Assembly: GCA_029641185.1 (NCBI GenBank)
Contig: JAPWGK010000004.1
Span: forward strand, 2,294,001-2,358,000
Length of the DNA: 64,000 nucleotides
Direction: 5' to 3'
Source of the DNA: Pseudofabraea citricarpa
Taxonomy: Eukaryota; Ascomycota; Leotiomycetes; Helotiales; Dermateaceae
Part shown: positions 22,321 through 33,612 of the stretch, one piece after another
How the letters are laid out: each line of letters begins with the position of its first letter
Numbering within the stretch: the first letter of the stretch is position 1
The notes under the pieces: model-generated
Told to the model about the DNA's origin: nothing
The model's database searches: none
The model's input: the letters and a program-made list of their open reading frames with translations, nothing else
Made by a program: the position numbers and the translations under genes

Positions 22321-24228
22321 CTAGGCTTTTACACTCTTCCCTTTCTCCCCCAATGCCTCTCCATCCGATGAGCTTCCTCGCGGTGGCGGGGAAGTCAAAT
22401 CCAGCACGCCTTCAATCTGTGGACCAGAGAAGTGCTTCCGAGCCGTGGTAAACCATGTAATGGCTGCGATGAACATGATGACGCCGATGGCTGCCGATGT
22501 GTAGTTCATGTTCTCGCTGTTGACCGGATACACAGACGGGAAGTTGAAAGTGATGCATGCAAAGAGGAGGTATGAAGCGCCAATTAGGTTCACGGCAATC
22601 GAGACCGCAGGCTTCATTGCCCATGCCCCAGTGAGCTGCTTGTGAGTACCACTGAAGTGGGAGATGAGTCGCACAAGGAGCGGCATGGCATATGAGAGAT
22701 AGAACCCCTCCGTCGCGATGGCAATGACCGTATTGAAGCCGGTGACAGTGCCAAAGTAGATGCTGTTAAAGGCCATCTGAACGACGGTCCCGAGCACGAT
22801 AGCAGCCACCGGGACTTGGTGTTGAGACGCAACCTTGCCGATGAGCTTCGAGAAGGGAAGGCCATCGTCGCGAGCGAAGGCGAACAAAGAACGTGCTCCC
22901 TCGGCCAACAAGGCATTCGCTGCTCCCAGGTCAATCACGACAATCAAAGATGCCAATACGCAGGCGGCCGCATTGCTCTGAGTGGAGTCGAAGTAGATCT
23001 GGATGAGTGGTACCAGTGTAGACGTCTCGGCTACTGAGGTGATGTCGCCAATACAAAAGCATACAGAGACCAGGAAGATGAAGCCCGTCACGGCACCAAG
23101 CCAGACCGACAAGACCATGGCTCGCGGTGCTTGTTTGCTCGCATCCTTGATCTCCTCAGTCATATGAGCTAATTTCCCATAATTAGCAAACACCCTCCAC
23201 TACATGTCCCATACTCCACTTACCAGGTGCATCATAGCAGCACATGCCAAAGGCCGGCTGCAAGATTCCGATAATGCCAGCCATGGACGTTCCAAAGCCC
23301 GTAAAGTTCTGGAAATCTTTGAAGACAAATGATGCCGACGACTTGTTCTTGTTGCAGGCTAGAATCGTGGCAATGGTTACAATAAACGACACGACATTGA
23401 ACACCAAGGCCCCTTTCGAGATCTTGTCCAAGACCTTTGAACCCCAGAGGTTGACAAATGCTGCGAATAGAGTAATGGCCCATGCGACGAGAACCGTGTG
23501 CCACCTCTCAATTTCGTAAGACGGGTTCACGAGGTTTGCCTGTCCCAGGATGAAATTTGCACCAATGAAGCTATTCGTTGCACCCATCGCCAGAATGCCT
23601 GCAGCGGTGCCCGATCAGCTCTCGCTCAGATGAAATGCAGAAGCTAATAGAGGTTGCAGATGCTGCAGAAGTAGCTAGCACTTACCAATTATCATAAACC
23701 ATCCGGTAATGTATGAGAACTGCCTCCGGATACTCTTTGGTGACAAGATGTACACCCACGAGTACTGTCCACCAGCAACAGGATACTCAGAACACATCTC
23801 GGCCATAGAGTATGCCACACAGAGCGAGACGCAGCTGATGCCAATCCAACCCCAGATCATCACTGGGGGGCCACCGGCATTGACGCCCGTGACAAGAACA
23901 CCCCCCAGGGCACTCCAACTGCAGATGACCGTCAACCAAAGTGCTCCACGTTTTCATAGTCTCACAGCATGACCTACCAAGTGACAATGGAGAAGGAAAA
24001 TCCAAGCATGCCTAGGAAGCCGAATTCACGCTTGAGTTCTGCATCTTCAGGTTAGCTGCGATGGATGGAATTGGCATTGCATGCACAGAGCAGGCGGATA
24101 GGGCTTGAGGGAACAGTGAGTAAGGTCTGCTGGAATCTACTGCACATACCAGGCTCATAGCCCATGTTGGCTAGGTTGGTATCCTCGGCGGCATGGCTCG
24201 AAAACACGTTGAGTTGTTGTTCCGCCAT
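22321..24228 (-). CDS. APC-superfamily amino acid/choline/GABA permease
   Basis: Five exons (24150-24228, 23978-24038, 23686-23918, 23224-23598, 22321-23168) give 531 residues; all joins keep frame. The protein has about twelve hydrophobic helices typical of the fungal amino acid/choline transporter family (Uga4/Hnm1/Bat1-like). Visible family segments include a short cytosolic N-terminus with ELKREFGFLGMLGFSFSIVT before TM1, the GGxY-type SEYPVAGGQYSW in TM3, and the TEEIKDASKQAPRAM cytosolic loop. Helix count and hydrophilic tails suggest a plasma-membrane, proton-coupled importer of an amine or amino acid. Substrate cannot be fixed; GABA, choline and other amines are all possible. The upstream region is shared head-to-head with the isochorismatase-like gene about 1.5 kb away. 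Confidence 0.88.
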
Positions 24229-25749
24229 AGTTTAGAGTCTGATGTGGCGCGGATAGTCGTGAGGTGTGTTGACCAGACAGCTGGAGCTGGAGGTGGTGGA
24301 GGAGGGGTTGTGTCTAGCACGAAGTCACCGCGTGAGAGAGGAGCACTTGCCTAAATACACGCTCATGGTCGGTAGATGGATGCAGTTCTACTACGGTAGG
24401 TCGCTAAATACAATACAGTACAGTATCTATCCCTGCTTGAGAAAGATTGCCGTGACAAGGAGAGCTTATCGGGGATTCCAATCAAAGCTTGTCATTTGTT
24501 ATCGAGGCGAGGGCAACAGCCCAAAGCAAAGCTGGGGAGACGCCTGCCGCTTGTGCTGACTTTGCGGCAGAGGAAAGCTTGTGCTTGATGTCGGGGCGCA
24601 CGACACGGGCAAATCCTTATCGCTTGCGGGTCCCGGTTGTTATCTCGATATCGCTCTCTCCTCTCTTCTCTGATCAGCTCTTGCTCTTACGTACGGCAGC
24701 TGTAGGTATCTGATAACAGCCATCCTTATTTGTCTGCAGCCTGCATCTTGTGGTGTCGCCGAGATCGCATCGCATCCGCTTGCCCTTCTCGTCCTGCATG
24801 ATCCATTATGGCTAATGATGCGCACCAAACAGCTCAGGAGGATAGCTACATCAGCCTCATCAAACTTCTACTTCCCACGCCTAAGAGACGTCACACTATC
24901 CAGTCACTCATCGAGAGACAATTTCAATGGGCCAGTTGATGCTAAATGAGTTTCTGTACTACCAAGCATAGCCCGTGTCACGAATCACCACATTCAGTTA
25001 CACGCCGTAGCAAGCGATCTTGCAGCACACATCTCTGTGTCACCCTAGATCGGATGCACTAATGAATGGCCAGCCGATAATTGCAACTCACTTAGATGCT
25101 GTACAATAGGTGATATTGTGTCAGAGCAGAGCGTTGTCCTACAAGATGTCTAGCATACCTATATGCAGATGCTTGTCCGTACATGGCTACGTCTAACTTT
25201 TCTGATTGCTGTCGTTCTGCCTTCACTAGCGTAAAAACTCAACAGTATCCAAGATGCTTCTCTCAAGAGCGTAGAAGATATGGCGAGTTGTGATTCTTCC
25301 AGTAACGGTATCTTCGATCGCGTATCACATCAGCCATAGACATATTCTTGTGTGGATTAGATTGCCAGCTTTCGAGTCAGTACGGCGAAACTCCCCATCA
25401 AGCAGCGTCTTTGGCTAATGTGATATTGGATGTTCTGTTGATTTGGCTGCCTCGAATTTCTCATTTTGCAGAGAGCACATCCATCCATCCATCCATTTAT
25501 CCATCAACAGAAGTGGGGAACTTAGAAGCTAGCCAGCGCACTAGCTCAAAACATCTTATCATGGATCGGGTCAGCATCAAGTCAGATGAAGCCCAATTCT
25601 CTTTCAAGTATCGGTTCTGGGCATGTCTACCTCAACTCAGACTGCCAAAGAGCCCACAGAAGACAGCTTCATCCTCGCTATCCAGCATTGAACAGAAGTT
25701 CCGCAACATCGCCAGAGGCCCAACTCCTTCCAAGAGTGGGAGGAGCGAG
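24229..25749. other. divergent upstream region
   Basis: Lies between the permease (leftward) and isochorismatase-like (rightward) genes and should hold both promoters. A CATC repeat occurs at about 25479-25497. An in-frame extension of the hydrolase runs back to an ATG at 25561 and beyond; see that entry. Confidence 0.5.
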
Positions 25750-26700
25750 ATGAAGACCTCTATGGAAGCTGTGCCTTACCAATGGCCGCACGACCACACA
25801 TTTGATCCCAAAACCACGGCTCTGGTAATTATTGACATGCAACGAGATTGTGAGTTATTGCTATTTCCCTTTGCTACGGAAGTCCTCGTTTAATTCTCAT
25901 TCGTCGGCTATGGAGTTACCCTATGACCTGTGCATTTGGCCCCATGCCCAGAGTAGTTTGCTTCAAGCTACCCGATTGAATCATTTTGCGTTGCTTGTTT
26001 ACTAATCTGTATCCCATCGCCCAGTTTGTTCTCCCGAGGGCTACATGGGCTATCAAGGATACGATATCAGTGCCTCAAGAGAGATTATCCCGCGTCTTCA
26101 AACCCTGCTGGCTGTTTTTCGAGAGAAAGGGTTTCCAATTTACTTCACTCGCGAAGGCCACCGCCCGGATCTGTCAACTCTCTCATCTCGAGAAGCGTCT
26201 CGTAGCAAGAACAACGTTTCGGGCTTTGGAATTGGTGATCCGGGACCCCTCGGGCGTTTACTCATTCGAGGAGAGGTTGGCCATGAAATCATCCCCGAAT
26301 TAATTCCACTTGAGAATGAAAATATTATCGACAAACCTGGACGAAGCGCCTTTCAGCACACAGAATTCAAGCTCATGCTCAGTGTGAAGGGTATCAAGAA
26401 CTTGGTTCTTTGTGGTGTCACAACTGATGTTTGTGTGGCCAGCACTATGCGGGAAGCAAACGACAATAACTTGTAAGTCGAGTCACTGTGGCAGGAATCT
26501 CCAGCGAGCTGTACTTCTCAACACTTTTGCGCTTTGCTAATTCCGTGCGAAGCGACTGCCTCTTAGTTGAGGATGCCACTGCAGCTGCAGAGCCAGAGCT
26601 TCATAGAGGTGCCGTGGAAATGGTCAAGAGCGAAGGTGGTATCTTTGGCGCCGTTTCTTCCACAACAAAGATTTTAGCAGCACTTGGTGTCGCTGCTTGA
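25750..26700 (+). CDS. isochorismatase-family cysteine hydrolase
   Basis: Three exons (25750-25849, 26025-26472, 26553-26700) give 231 residues. Intron 1 is GTGAGT...GCCCAG; intron 2 is GTAAGT with a GCTAAT branch and a less usual GCGAAG acceptor. The fold is the isochorismatase-like hydrolase. The catalytic triad fits Asp29 (IIDMQRDF), Lys137 (IDKPGRSAF) and Cys170 (TTDVCVAST). Length and opening segment resemble fungal amidohydrolases acting on ureido/biuret-type or nicotinamide-like amides, but the substrate cannot be named. I chose the ATG at 25750 because it gives the usual family length. An in-frame ATG at 25561 would add 63 basic, serine-rich residues, possibly a targeting extension. 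The next plus-strand gene starts 226 bases downstream. Confidence 0.85.
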
Positions 26701-26926
26701 AGGGTCGTAGTTCGCATGGCCTTGCACGGACTTGCCTGGGCTTATCATCTTTCTACGCTGGTTTCCCCTTCCTTGTTGTCCCATAGTCACTAATATTCAT
26801 CTCTTTACACACTCGCGTCTTAAACGCGTACCGTGCCATTCACTCTCTGGAATTCTTTGTTCGGGGTACACCGAAAACAGAACATTAAGTAAGCGTTTTT
26901 TGTTCTTAGGCAGATCTCCAACTTTA

Positions 26927-28264
26927 ATGACAAAGAGCGTTTGTGATTTATTTGATGCATATCAGGCACAGAACCTTTTCAAAATAACGGCAGTGCCACC
27001 AGCAGGAAACCCTATAGCACCAGGAGACGATTTAGAGATGAACCACAATCGCCTCAAGAAACATGGCATGGATAAGTTGTTCTCTGCGCCAACATTTCAA
27101 ATGATTGTAGCGCGGAACGCTTTTGAAGTTCTTTCTCAGGCGCGCAATGATCAACCTCAGGATGTCGCCGTTAGAGCTACCAACAACACACCAACCAATC
27201 TAGCTCCTTGCTTGGACATCAGTGTACACGAGATTGTTCAAATCCTGCGCAGAAATAATGCCACTGGGAATTTGGAGGGGACCTGGCGTACAAGTACATA
27301 CACGCGAGCCCGGATGATCGCGGAATTTGTCAACAGGACTAGGCAGCATCCACTTCCAAGCAGAGTTCCATACATATATGTAGCTCAGCATGACTTCTAC
27401 GATCGGGACACCATCGACCGGCACATGGAAGTTTTCGGTCGAGAAAGAGGTCTAGATATGTGGCGTCGATGGGCTCTTCGCATTATGAGATACGCTCACA
27501 GCACGCTGGTTTTCTCTCTAATCGAGTACTACTTCATAGATGTATCGTTTCGACGGAGACCCGGAGAAGAGAATGCTGGGGAGCACCATACCTCAGTATT
27601 CTGCATATCTCCCGCAAATAAAACGATTGAACATCTGGATAGTAGCGATATACCAGCGGACCCTGAAATCTTCGATAACATTTTCTATCTACTAAGTCTA
27701 TATCTTCGCTCCGAATTCGCCCCACATGAGTGGAAATTCAGAGTCAACGGATCTCCCAAGCAGAGACAAAGCTCAGACAGCGGCATTCATGCCGATGCTA
27801 ATGTGATGTCGCTCTCACTCGGCTACGATCTTAACTACGACACGCGGCCTGGATACAACATCGACAACCGGCGGAGGCGACGCGCATGCGAGAACCTGCT
27901 CGGCCGGTTCTCAACGAGCGGCCCAGCAAGCGATTACTGGTATCCCATCGTCACGCGGGAGTTCCACCGCCAAAGCAGGTTCACCAGCGCTGCCGGGGCA
28001 TGGAGAGCTATTAACAAAAGAACGCTGAGGAAACTTCCTGATATTATGCGCGCGAGGATGCTTGCCGTTCACCAGCAGCCGGAATTTCTTAACCTCAACA
28101 CCAAGTTCGCCATCCGGGCCTACTGCCGTGCTCATCCTGGTATGTACCCAGGTGTTATCAAGGCATCCAAATCACGACGTGTATTTTTAACGGAGGTTGA
28201 GGATTGGCTTCTGATGCGGCACTTGGAGTTGGAGGAGACCAGAATAGGACATCGCTACCCTTGA
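26927..28264 (+). CDS. ULP1/C48-like protein with serine at the nucleophile position
   Basis: Single exon, 445 residues from this ATG; the frame stays open upstream to 26732, so a longer N-terminus is possible. The C-terminal half resembles the ULP1 (SUMO/Nedd8 protease, C48) fold. His220/221 in EHHTSVFCIS takes the place of the usual HW. Asp238 lies in EHLDSSD after a NKTIEHLD strand. Gln279 is followed six residues later by the SDSG motif, matching the Q...DCG spacing of ULP1. The residue normally cysteine is Ser285 (codon AGC, 27779-27781), one base from TGC. If the alignment holds, the protein has lost cysteine-protease chemistry and may be a pseudoenzyme or a binding protein. The N-terminal ~150 residues have no recognised domain and the C-terminus is basic. 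No signal peptide with this start. Confidence 0.7.
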   Translation: MTKSVCDLFDAYQAQNLFKITAVPPAGNPIAPGDDLEMNHNRLKKHGMDKLFSAPTFQMIVARNAFEVLSQARNDQPQDVAVRATNNTPTNLAPCLDISVHEIVQILRRNNATGNLEGTWRTSTYTRARMIAEFVNRTRQHPLPSRVPYIYVAQHDFYDRDTIDRHMEVFGRERGLDMWRRWALRIMRYAHSTLVFSLIEYYFIDVSFRRRPGEENAGEHHTSVFCISPANKTIEHLDSSDIPADPEIFDNIFYLLSLYLRSEFAPHEWKFRVNGSPKQRQSSDSGIHADANVMSLSLGYDLNYDTRPGYNIDNRRRRRACENLLGRFSTSGPASDYWYPIVTREFHRQSRFTSAAGAWRAINKRTLRKLPDIMRARMLAVHQQPEFLNLNTKFAIRAYCRAHPGMYPGVIKASKSRRVFLTEVEDWLLMRHLELEETRIGHRYP

Positions 28265-29587
28265 TTTATTTTGGCTGGATTCTATATGTTTCCGCTTGCA
28301 GATTTCCAATTGGATTTGATTATACTGCCTATGGGATGAATGCCAGGGTTGACGGCGTTTATTTGCTTCGTCGGTGGTTTGAGTAGGTAAAGCAATGTAA
28401 CATCTGTACGTGGATATCAGACAGTAACACAAAGCCACCAAGTCTCTGTACTACCAAGGTGATTGACTGTACGTGAAAGCTTTCAGGGTGGCCTGATGAT
28501 GTGCCGAGTACGTGAGAGACAAACGGATATTTCTCTTCAGCCGGACAGAGAAATATAATAAAAGAGTCTGGCTTGCGAAGATACCGCATTTGTCAAATAT
28601 ATGTTCTTATATACTTCCAAAAGCATACTCCAGCAACGCCAAGACTATCACGTACAGAACAGTCCCAGCCGATGTTATCAACAACCAAAATTACAGCTAC
28701 AGAACTAACATCACACCAGTCGTCATCTCAACCTCCCCGGAGTCTTTTACATTCCAACCCATATGACATTTTATAGCTATCATTTCCTGCTTGTTTCAGC
28801 AACAAACCTTACACGCAGCCTTAAAAGTGCTGCCCGATCCCGCCACTCAATCTTCAGCCGAAGCGAAGAAAGAAAAGAGAGACAAAAACTCGAGAAGAAA
28901 ACGCCACAACTTCCAAGTCCGACCCTTTTCTGCAAACAAAGGCGAACCTCAGGAGCGCAAAGTCCGGTAAGAAAAGAGACGAGCCCGCGTGAGCTGTTCT
29001 CGACCTCACCAGGTCAGTCGGGTAGTTCGACTGCATCTCGCTTCCCGGAGTCGGGCGGCTCGGGTAAGGGAAGGAGGAGGAGAAGGAATCGCTTAGCAAA
29101 GCTTCACAGATTACGCACCTGTCCCGGGGTTTCATGTAGATATCGCAGACGCATCTAGATGCCGCTGCAGCTCTGCCCGAGAAAAGTAATAAGGTTAAGC
29201 ACCGCACGCGGGATTAGAGGGGTTCGGGACACCTCAACGCCCCTTGCGTATTCTCGCTGCTTTCGACCCCATGTGTCTCTGTGTGTCCTGTATTTGTGCT
29301 TTTTTCGGGCACTGAGGTGGAGATTAAAGTAGAGTACGGCACATCTTCGTCCTTAGTGACTAGGTGTGTGAGTTTGTGGCGTGAGATTGGTATATATACT
29401 TCTCATATCTTCGCTTTGAAAAGAGAGAGGGAGGTTAAGTTAAGTTCCTTCTTTACTTCTCTTCCCGAGTCTCTCACTACCTACTCAACTTCACTTCATT
29501 CGTTATCTTGTTTATTTGTTCTCCCATCCACTCAATTCAACTCACACTCGCTCTTGATCTTGCCACTGTTCTTGCTTTCAAATCAAC
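28265..29587. other. upstream region of the expansin-like gene
   Basis: About 1.3 kb. A TATATATA element lies near 29391, roughly 200 bases before the start codon, and a CT-rich leader with CAACTCACACTC blocks follows. No gene is supported. Confidence 0.5.
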
Positions 29588-30359
29588 ATGTACTTCTCAA
29601 CTCTCCTCGCTACGGCTTTCTCTGCCGCTGCTCTTCCACTCGCTCTCGGCGCAGCCCTCGCAGAGAGAGCAACATCCGGAACGGCTTCCTGGTATGGCGG
29701 GAATCTCGACGGCGGCTCGTGCTCTTTCACGGGTTATACGTTGCCATCAGGCGTCTACGGCACCGCCATATCGTCAGTATACTATTCGGGATCGGCCAAC
29801 TGCGGGGCGTGTGTTTCGGTCAAGGGGCCAAACGGGAACACGATTACGGCGATGGTAAATCCCCTTTTCCTTACCCAAATCCTTTTTTTCTTTCTTTTTT
29901 TCCTTTTGTGTGTCTTGTTTTCTGTTTCTGATAGCTGATCAGGTCGTCGACGAATGTCCCGGCGGATGCAACGGCTACCACCACGACATGTTCCCAACGG
30001 CCTTCTCGTCCCTGGCCAACCCAGACGTCGGCGTCATCCCCATCACGTGGGACTACGTGAAGTGCCCCACGACGACGCCGCTGCAGCTGCGCAACAAGTC
30101 GGGCGTCTCGCAGTGGTGGTTCAGCATGCAGGTGCGCAACGCCAACCAGGCCGTCGCCAAGATGGACGTCAGCGCCGACAAGGGCAAGACGTGGCTCGCT
30201 ACCCAGCGCCAGACGTACAACTACTTCCAGATCTCCAGCGGCACGGGCACTACGGTCGTCGATGTCAGAGTCACGGCCAAGGATGGCAAGGTCGTTACCG
30301 TTAAGAATGTCCCTGTTGTGGAGAATCAGAGTGTCAGCGCGGCTACGAATTTTGTTTAG
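29588..30359 (+). CDS. secreted expansin-like protein (RlpA-type barrel plus CBM63-like domain)
   Basis: Two exons (29588-29854, 29943-30359) give 227 residues; the phase-0 intron is GTAAAT...ATCAG. An earlier TAG acceptor would add a few residues. A signal peptide is clear (MYFSTLLATAFSAAALPLALG, cleavage about residue 21-27). The double-psi beta-barrel follows (GTASWYGGNLDGGSC, CGACVSVKGPNG, DECPGGCNGYHHDMF), then an expansin C-terminal wall-binding domain beginning near VIPITWDYVKCP. Six or more cysteines fit disulphides. Such proteins loosen or bind cell-wall polysaccharide without hydrolysis. The second exon is more GC-rich than the first, but this looks like codon bias of an abundant secreted protein. 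Target wall (own or plant) is unknown. Confidence 0.9.
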
Positions 30360-31017
30360 ATGGCTATTGGCGGGACATCTATCGCTGGTTTCTGCGCAGG
30401 TAGAGGCAGGAAGGGATTCAATTCGGTGTATATATTCACATACAGCATTTCAGAGGTCCAAATATCTATGTCGGGATCTTCCCAATTTGTGTCGACCATA
30501 TCATTCCACGTGTGAGAGGTGACAATCCAGCTCGTGGTGAAGGTTTTAAGCGAGCCGAAAGTCTCGCGAGCAGCATCAGACTTATGTTGCGTGATTCGCC
30601 AGTTTGGTTGCCGGTCTTTATGGTAGTCATCAATATATACCAGCCTTGTTGATCAAAACTTTTTTGGTTGGCTGAATAGCCACGTAACTTTTATGTGCGA
30701 TATGAAAACTTTGAAATTTGATACGGAAGGTTTTGGTTCGTGCACAGCTTGGGTATTCCATCCCGCCTCATTCACCATAAAACAAGGTCATAGAACCAAA
30801 AACCCCGGAGTTGTTTCAGACCAAGCAAGGAGATTGCCCAAAGTTATACAGTAAGGCATAAATGGTTTCTTCGCGAAGGGATCCTGATGCTTTCACGTTA
30901 GATTCATAAATTTTGTCTTTTGCACTGTCCAGCGTACACCAAAGCCTCTTTTTTCGTAGCAATAGTAATACTCTACGATTTTTTTTTTTTTGATTTTTGA
31001 TTCTTGTTTTCTTTTAG
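30360..31017. other. convergent 3' intergenic region
   Basis: Lies between the expansin-like gene and the SPX-EXS gene, which converge. It is AT-rich and ends in a T12 run near 30980. No gene seen. Confidence 0.6.
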
Positions 31018-33612
31018 TTATTCAAGCTCCTGCGAGTCACGCTTTCTATATGTGAAGTCTTGCTTGTGAGCCTCAGCAATGATGGTGGTCCACCGGTTCG
31101 CCTTCTTGACTTCCACCTTCTCTTCCGCATCGTAAATCTTATTATCCAACTGGAACTCCTCCAACTGCTCCCGCGTGATAAGATTATAAGGCAACTCTAT
31201 CTCCCTGTAAGCTTTCAAGCCGCCCAAGTCTCCGCAGTGCTCATTTTCTACTCGCAATACCATCCACATTCCTCGTCGCGTCACCTCGCCTAATCCGACA
31301 AGGAAATTGACAAGCACCGAGACGGTGTTGTTGTGTGCATAAAGAGCGAGAAGGACCCAAGTACACCGAAGAAGCGGGTCGAGAATTGCGATGACGATAT
31401 AGATCCTCTTGGATTTGAATGCACGTACGGGTCGGAGCGCAGGCTTCAATAAAGAAGAGTTTGGATCTAGGAGAGAGAAATCCATTAAAAGATCCCAAAG
31501 TGCTAAAGATAATCAGTGGGCAGGTCTATCGAGAGCGAAAGGAGGTATACCTACAGCTATAAATGGTGTTCACGATGCCGGCAGCGATAAGAATGATTAG
31601 GTTGGTGAAGTTATCATCCAATCGATAATAAGCGAGCATAACCACAAAGAAGAGAGTGATCACATACTTCCCAGCATTAACCAAATGCGGGAAGATGGCT
31701 TTGCTGTCGGAAAATCGGCGAAGGCATTGGAGAAGACGCCAGGTAGCTGGTAGACCTGCTACCAGACTCGCAGCAAACATGTGCTTGTTGTCACACGTTC
31801 TGTCGTCGAGGAAATGTATTCCATAGATGCAAAAATAGAAACCAATGTTCTAGCAACCCCAGTTAGCTTGATATGATATCTAATGGAGGAGAAAAACTTA
31901 CACCCATGGTAAAGCCAAGAGAAGTGTACATATCACCAAGGAAAACATCTCGGAACTCGACAGGATTAAGGCCAGCAAGAAGTAATCGACACTATTCAAT
32001 GATTAGCAGATGCAAGAAGAAAATGACAATGTTGTTGGAATACGAACATGCGAGAGAATGAGCCATTTTCGGCTCTTATGTGCCAAGATCGGAGCAGGAA
32101 AGAATATGACCACAAGAGTTGCGGCAACGAGAATGGTCGGCCAGTAGATAAAACTCTCTGCGCCGATATGGTGGAAGTTCAACCACATACAAACAGCAAG
32201 AAGCAAGAAAAAAGCGATAGGATATTGGCTCATCTCGGCAACGGGTAGAGTGTGGCGACAATTGAATTCGAAAATGAAAGGATAGTTGATGCGATTGTTT
32301 TGCCAGTATCGACAGCTGAGACAGAAGAGAATGAATAGGTAAACCATTAAAAAGTAGCCACCGTAGATTTGAAGAAGAAGTCTCGTCTTGAGGTGGACTA
32401 GTGGATCGGGGTTTTGTAGCATCTTAGTGGCGTTATAGATTGACTGGGTTAGCAGTATTACTGCAGTGCCTGACATCAAACCGTTGATGAACGAATCGAG
32501 AGTTCCATCGCTGAGCTTTTGAATGCTGGCTCGGAGCTTGCTTCTCGCAACTTTGTGATTGCCCTTCTCGAAGAACTGTGTGTATACATCTTCTGTTTCG
32601 GTGATATAATTGTCAACGACTGTAGATTGTACGAAGTAACTGTCGTAGATTCCTGTATCCAACTCTTTTGGGCAGCTTTGTCGGCCCGCAACCTTGGCAA
32701 ACTTCTTATTGATCTTCTCAAAAGCTTTCTTGTTCAACGCTGCGTACTCCTTCAACATGTGTAGGGCGCCGTAGAATTCTTGAACACCGGTGCGAAGTTG
32801 TCGTTTGCCGAGATGGTAGGGAATCTTGTGTGAGTCTTGACGAATGTATTCTCGATTTTGTGATTGCTTGGCGCTCAGGATCGTGCTGGGCTTTCCAGAT
32901 TGTTGTGGCTCGAAGGTTGGGTTGGATGCCACGGAAGTGACTCGTGAATTATCGTTAGACTCTTTGTCAACAATTACACCTCCATTCTTTTTTGTATGTC
33001 CCGTCTTCGCTATTTCAAGCTCCCGTTGAAGATGCATCTCTTGGAGCTGGTGCTTTAGCATTTGGAATCGTTGCCCCGCCTCATTCTCCTTGAGTTTGTA
33101 GAAACATTCAATTTTATCTCTCTCTCCTTCAAGATATTGGCGGAATTGCTTCTTTCTATCGCAAAATTGGCCGTACAGTTCTTGTGTTATCTTAGCATCC
33201 TGGTCTTGTGTTTGAGGTGAAGCGATGACATTCGTTATCCACTCTAGAATGATCGATCGTCGACGTGGTGGAGCATGTGGTAGAAGCGCCGTTTCTTCGT
33301 CATTGGTATCATTGAGGTTTCGGTCGGTAAGGCTACCCAAAGAGATGTCACCGGTAGCATCGACCTCATGTTTCTCGGTTTTGTCGAACGACTCGGTCTG
33401 ATATGCAGGTGCTGGGGGTGTAGGACTGGCTGCGGTTTTGTCTAATCGTCCGATGAGTCCCGCTATTCCTTTAACGTGCTTTTTGCCCGCACGGTAGTCG
33501 AAATACTTAGGTCGCCATTCTAAAATATATTGTTAGAACCTATAAAGATGATTGTTATGATAAGCAATATACCTGGGACTAATGTGCGATCAAGCTCTTT
33601 GGCAAACTTCAT
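31018..33612 (-). CDS. SYG1: SPX-EXS phosphate transporter, SYG1/XPR1 family
   Basis: Five exons (33573-33612, 32048-33519, 31902-31991, 31555-31849, 31018-31502) give 793 residues; all joins keep frame. Donor 2 is the less usual GTTCGT with a GCTAATC branch. The SPX domain opens the protein (MKFAKELDRTLVPEWRPKYFDYR); its later helices include the run EYAALNKKAFEKINKKFAK near residue 290, whose lysines bind inositol pyrophosphates in this family. A serine/proline-rich insert separates the SPX halves. Hydrophobic helices and the EXS domain follow, with WDLLMDFSLL, RCTWVLLAL and the GMWMVLRVENEH end segment. Family members (yeast Syg1, animal XPR1) export phosphate and sense inositol pyrophosphate. 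No PHO box was looked for systematically in the promoter. Confidence 0.9.

Noticed and set aside
29180..29260. GGTTAAGCACCGCACGCGGGATTAG stretch that recalls 5S rRNA or a tRNA box
   Set aside because: No 5S internal control region in order and no cloverleaf pairing; only a short resemblance.
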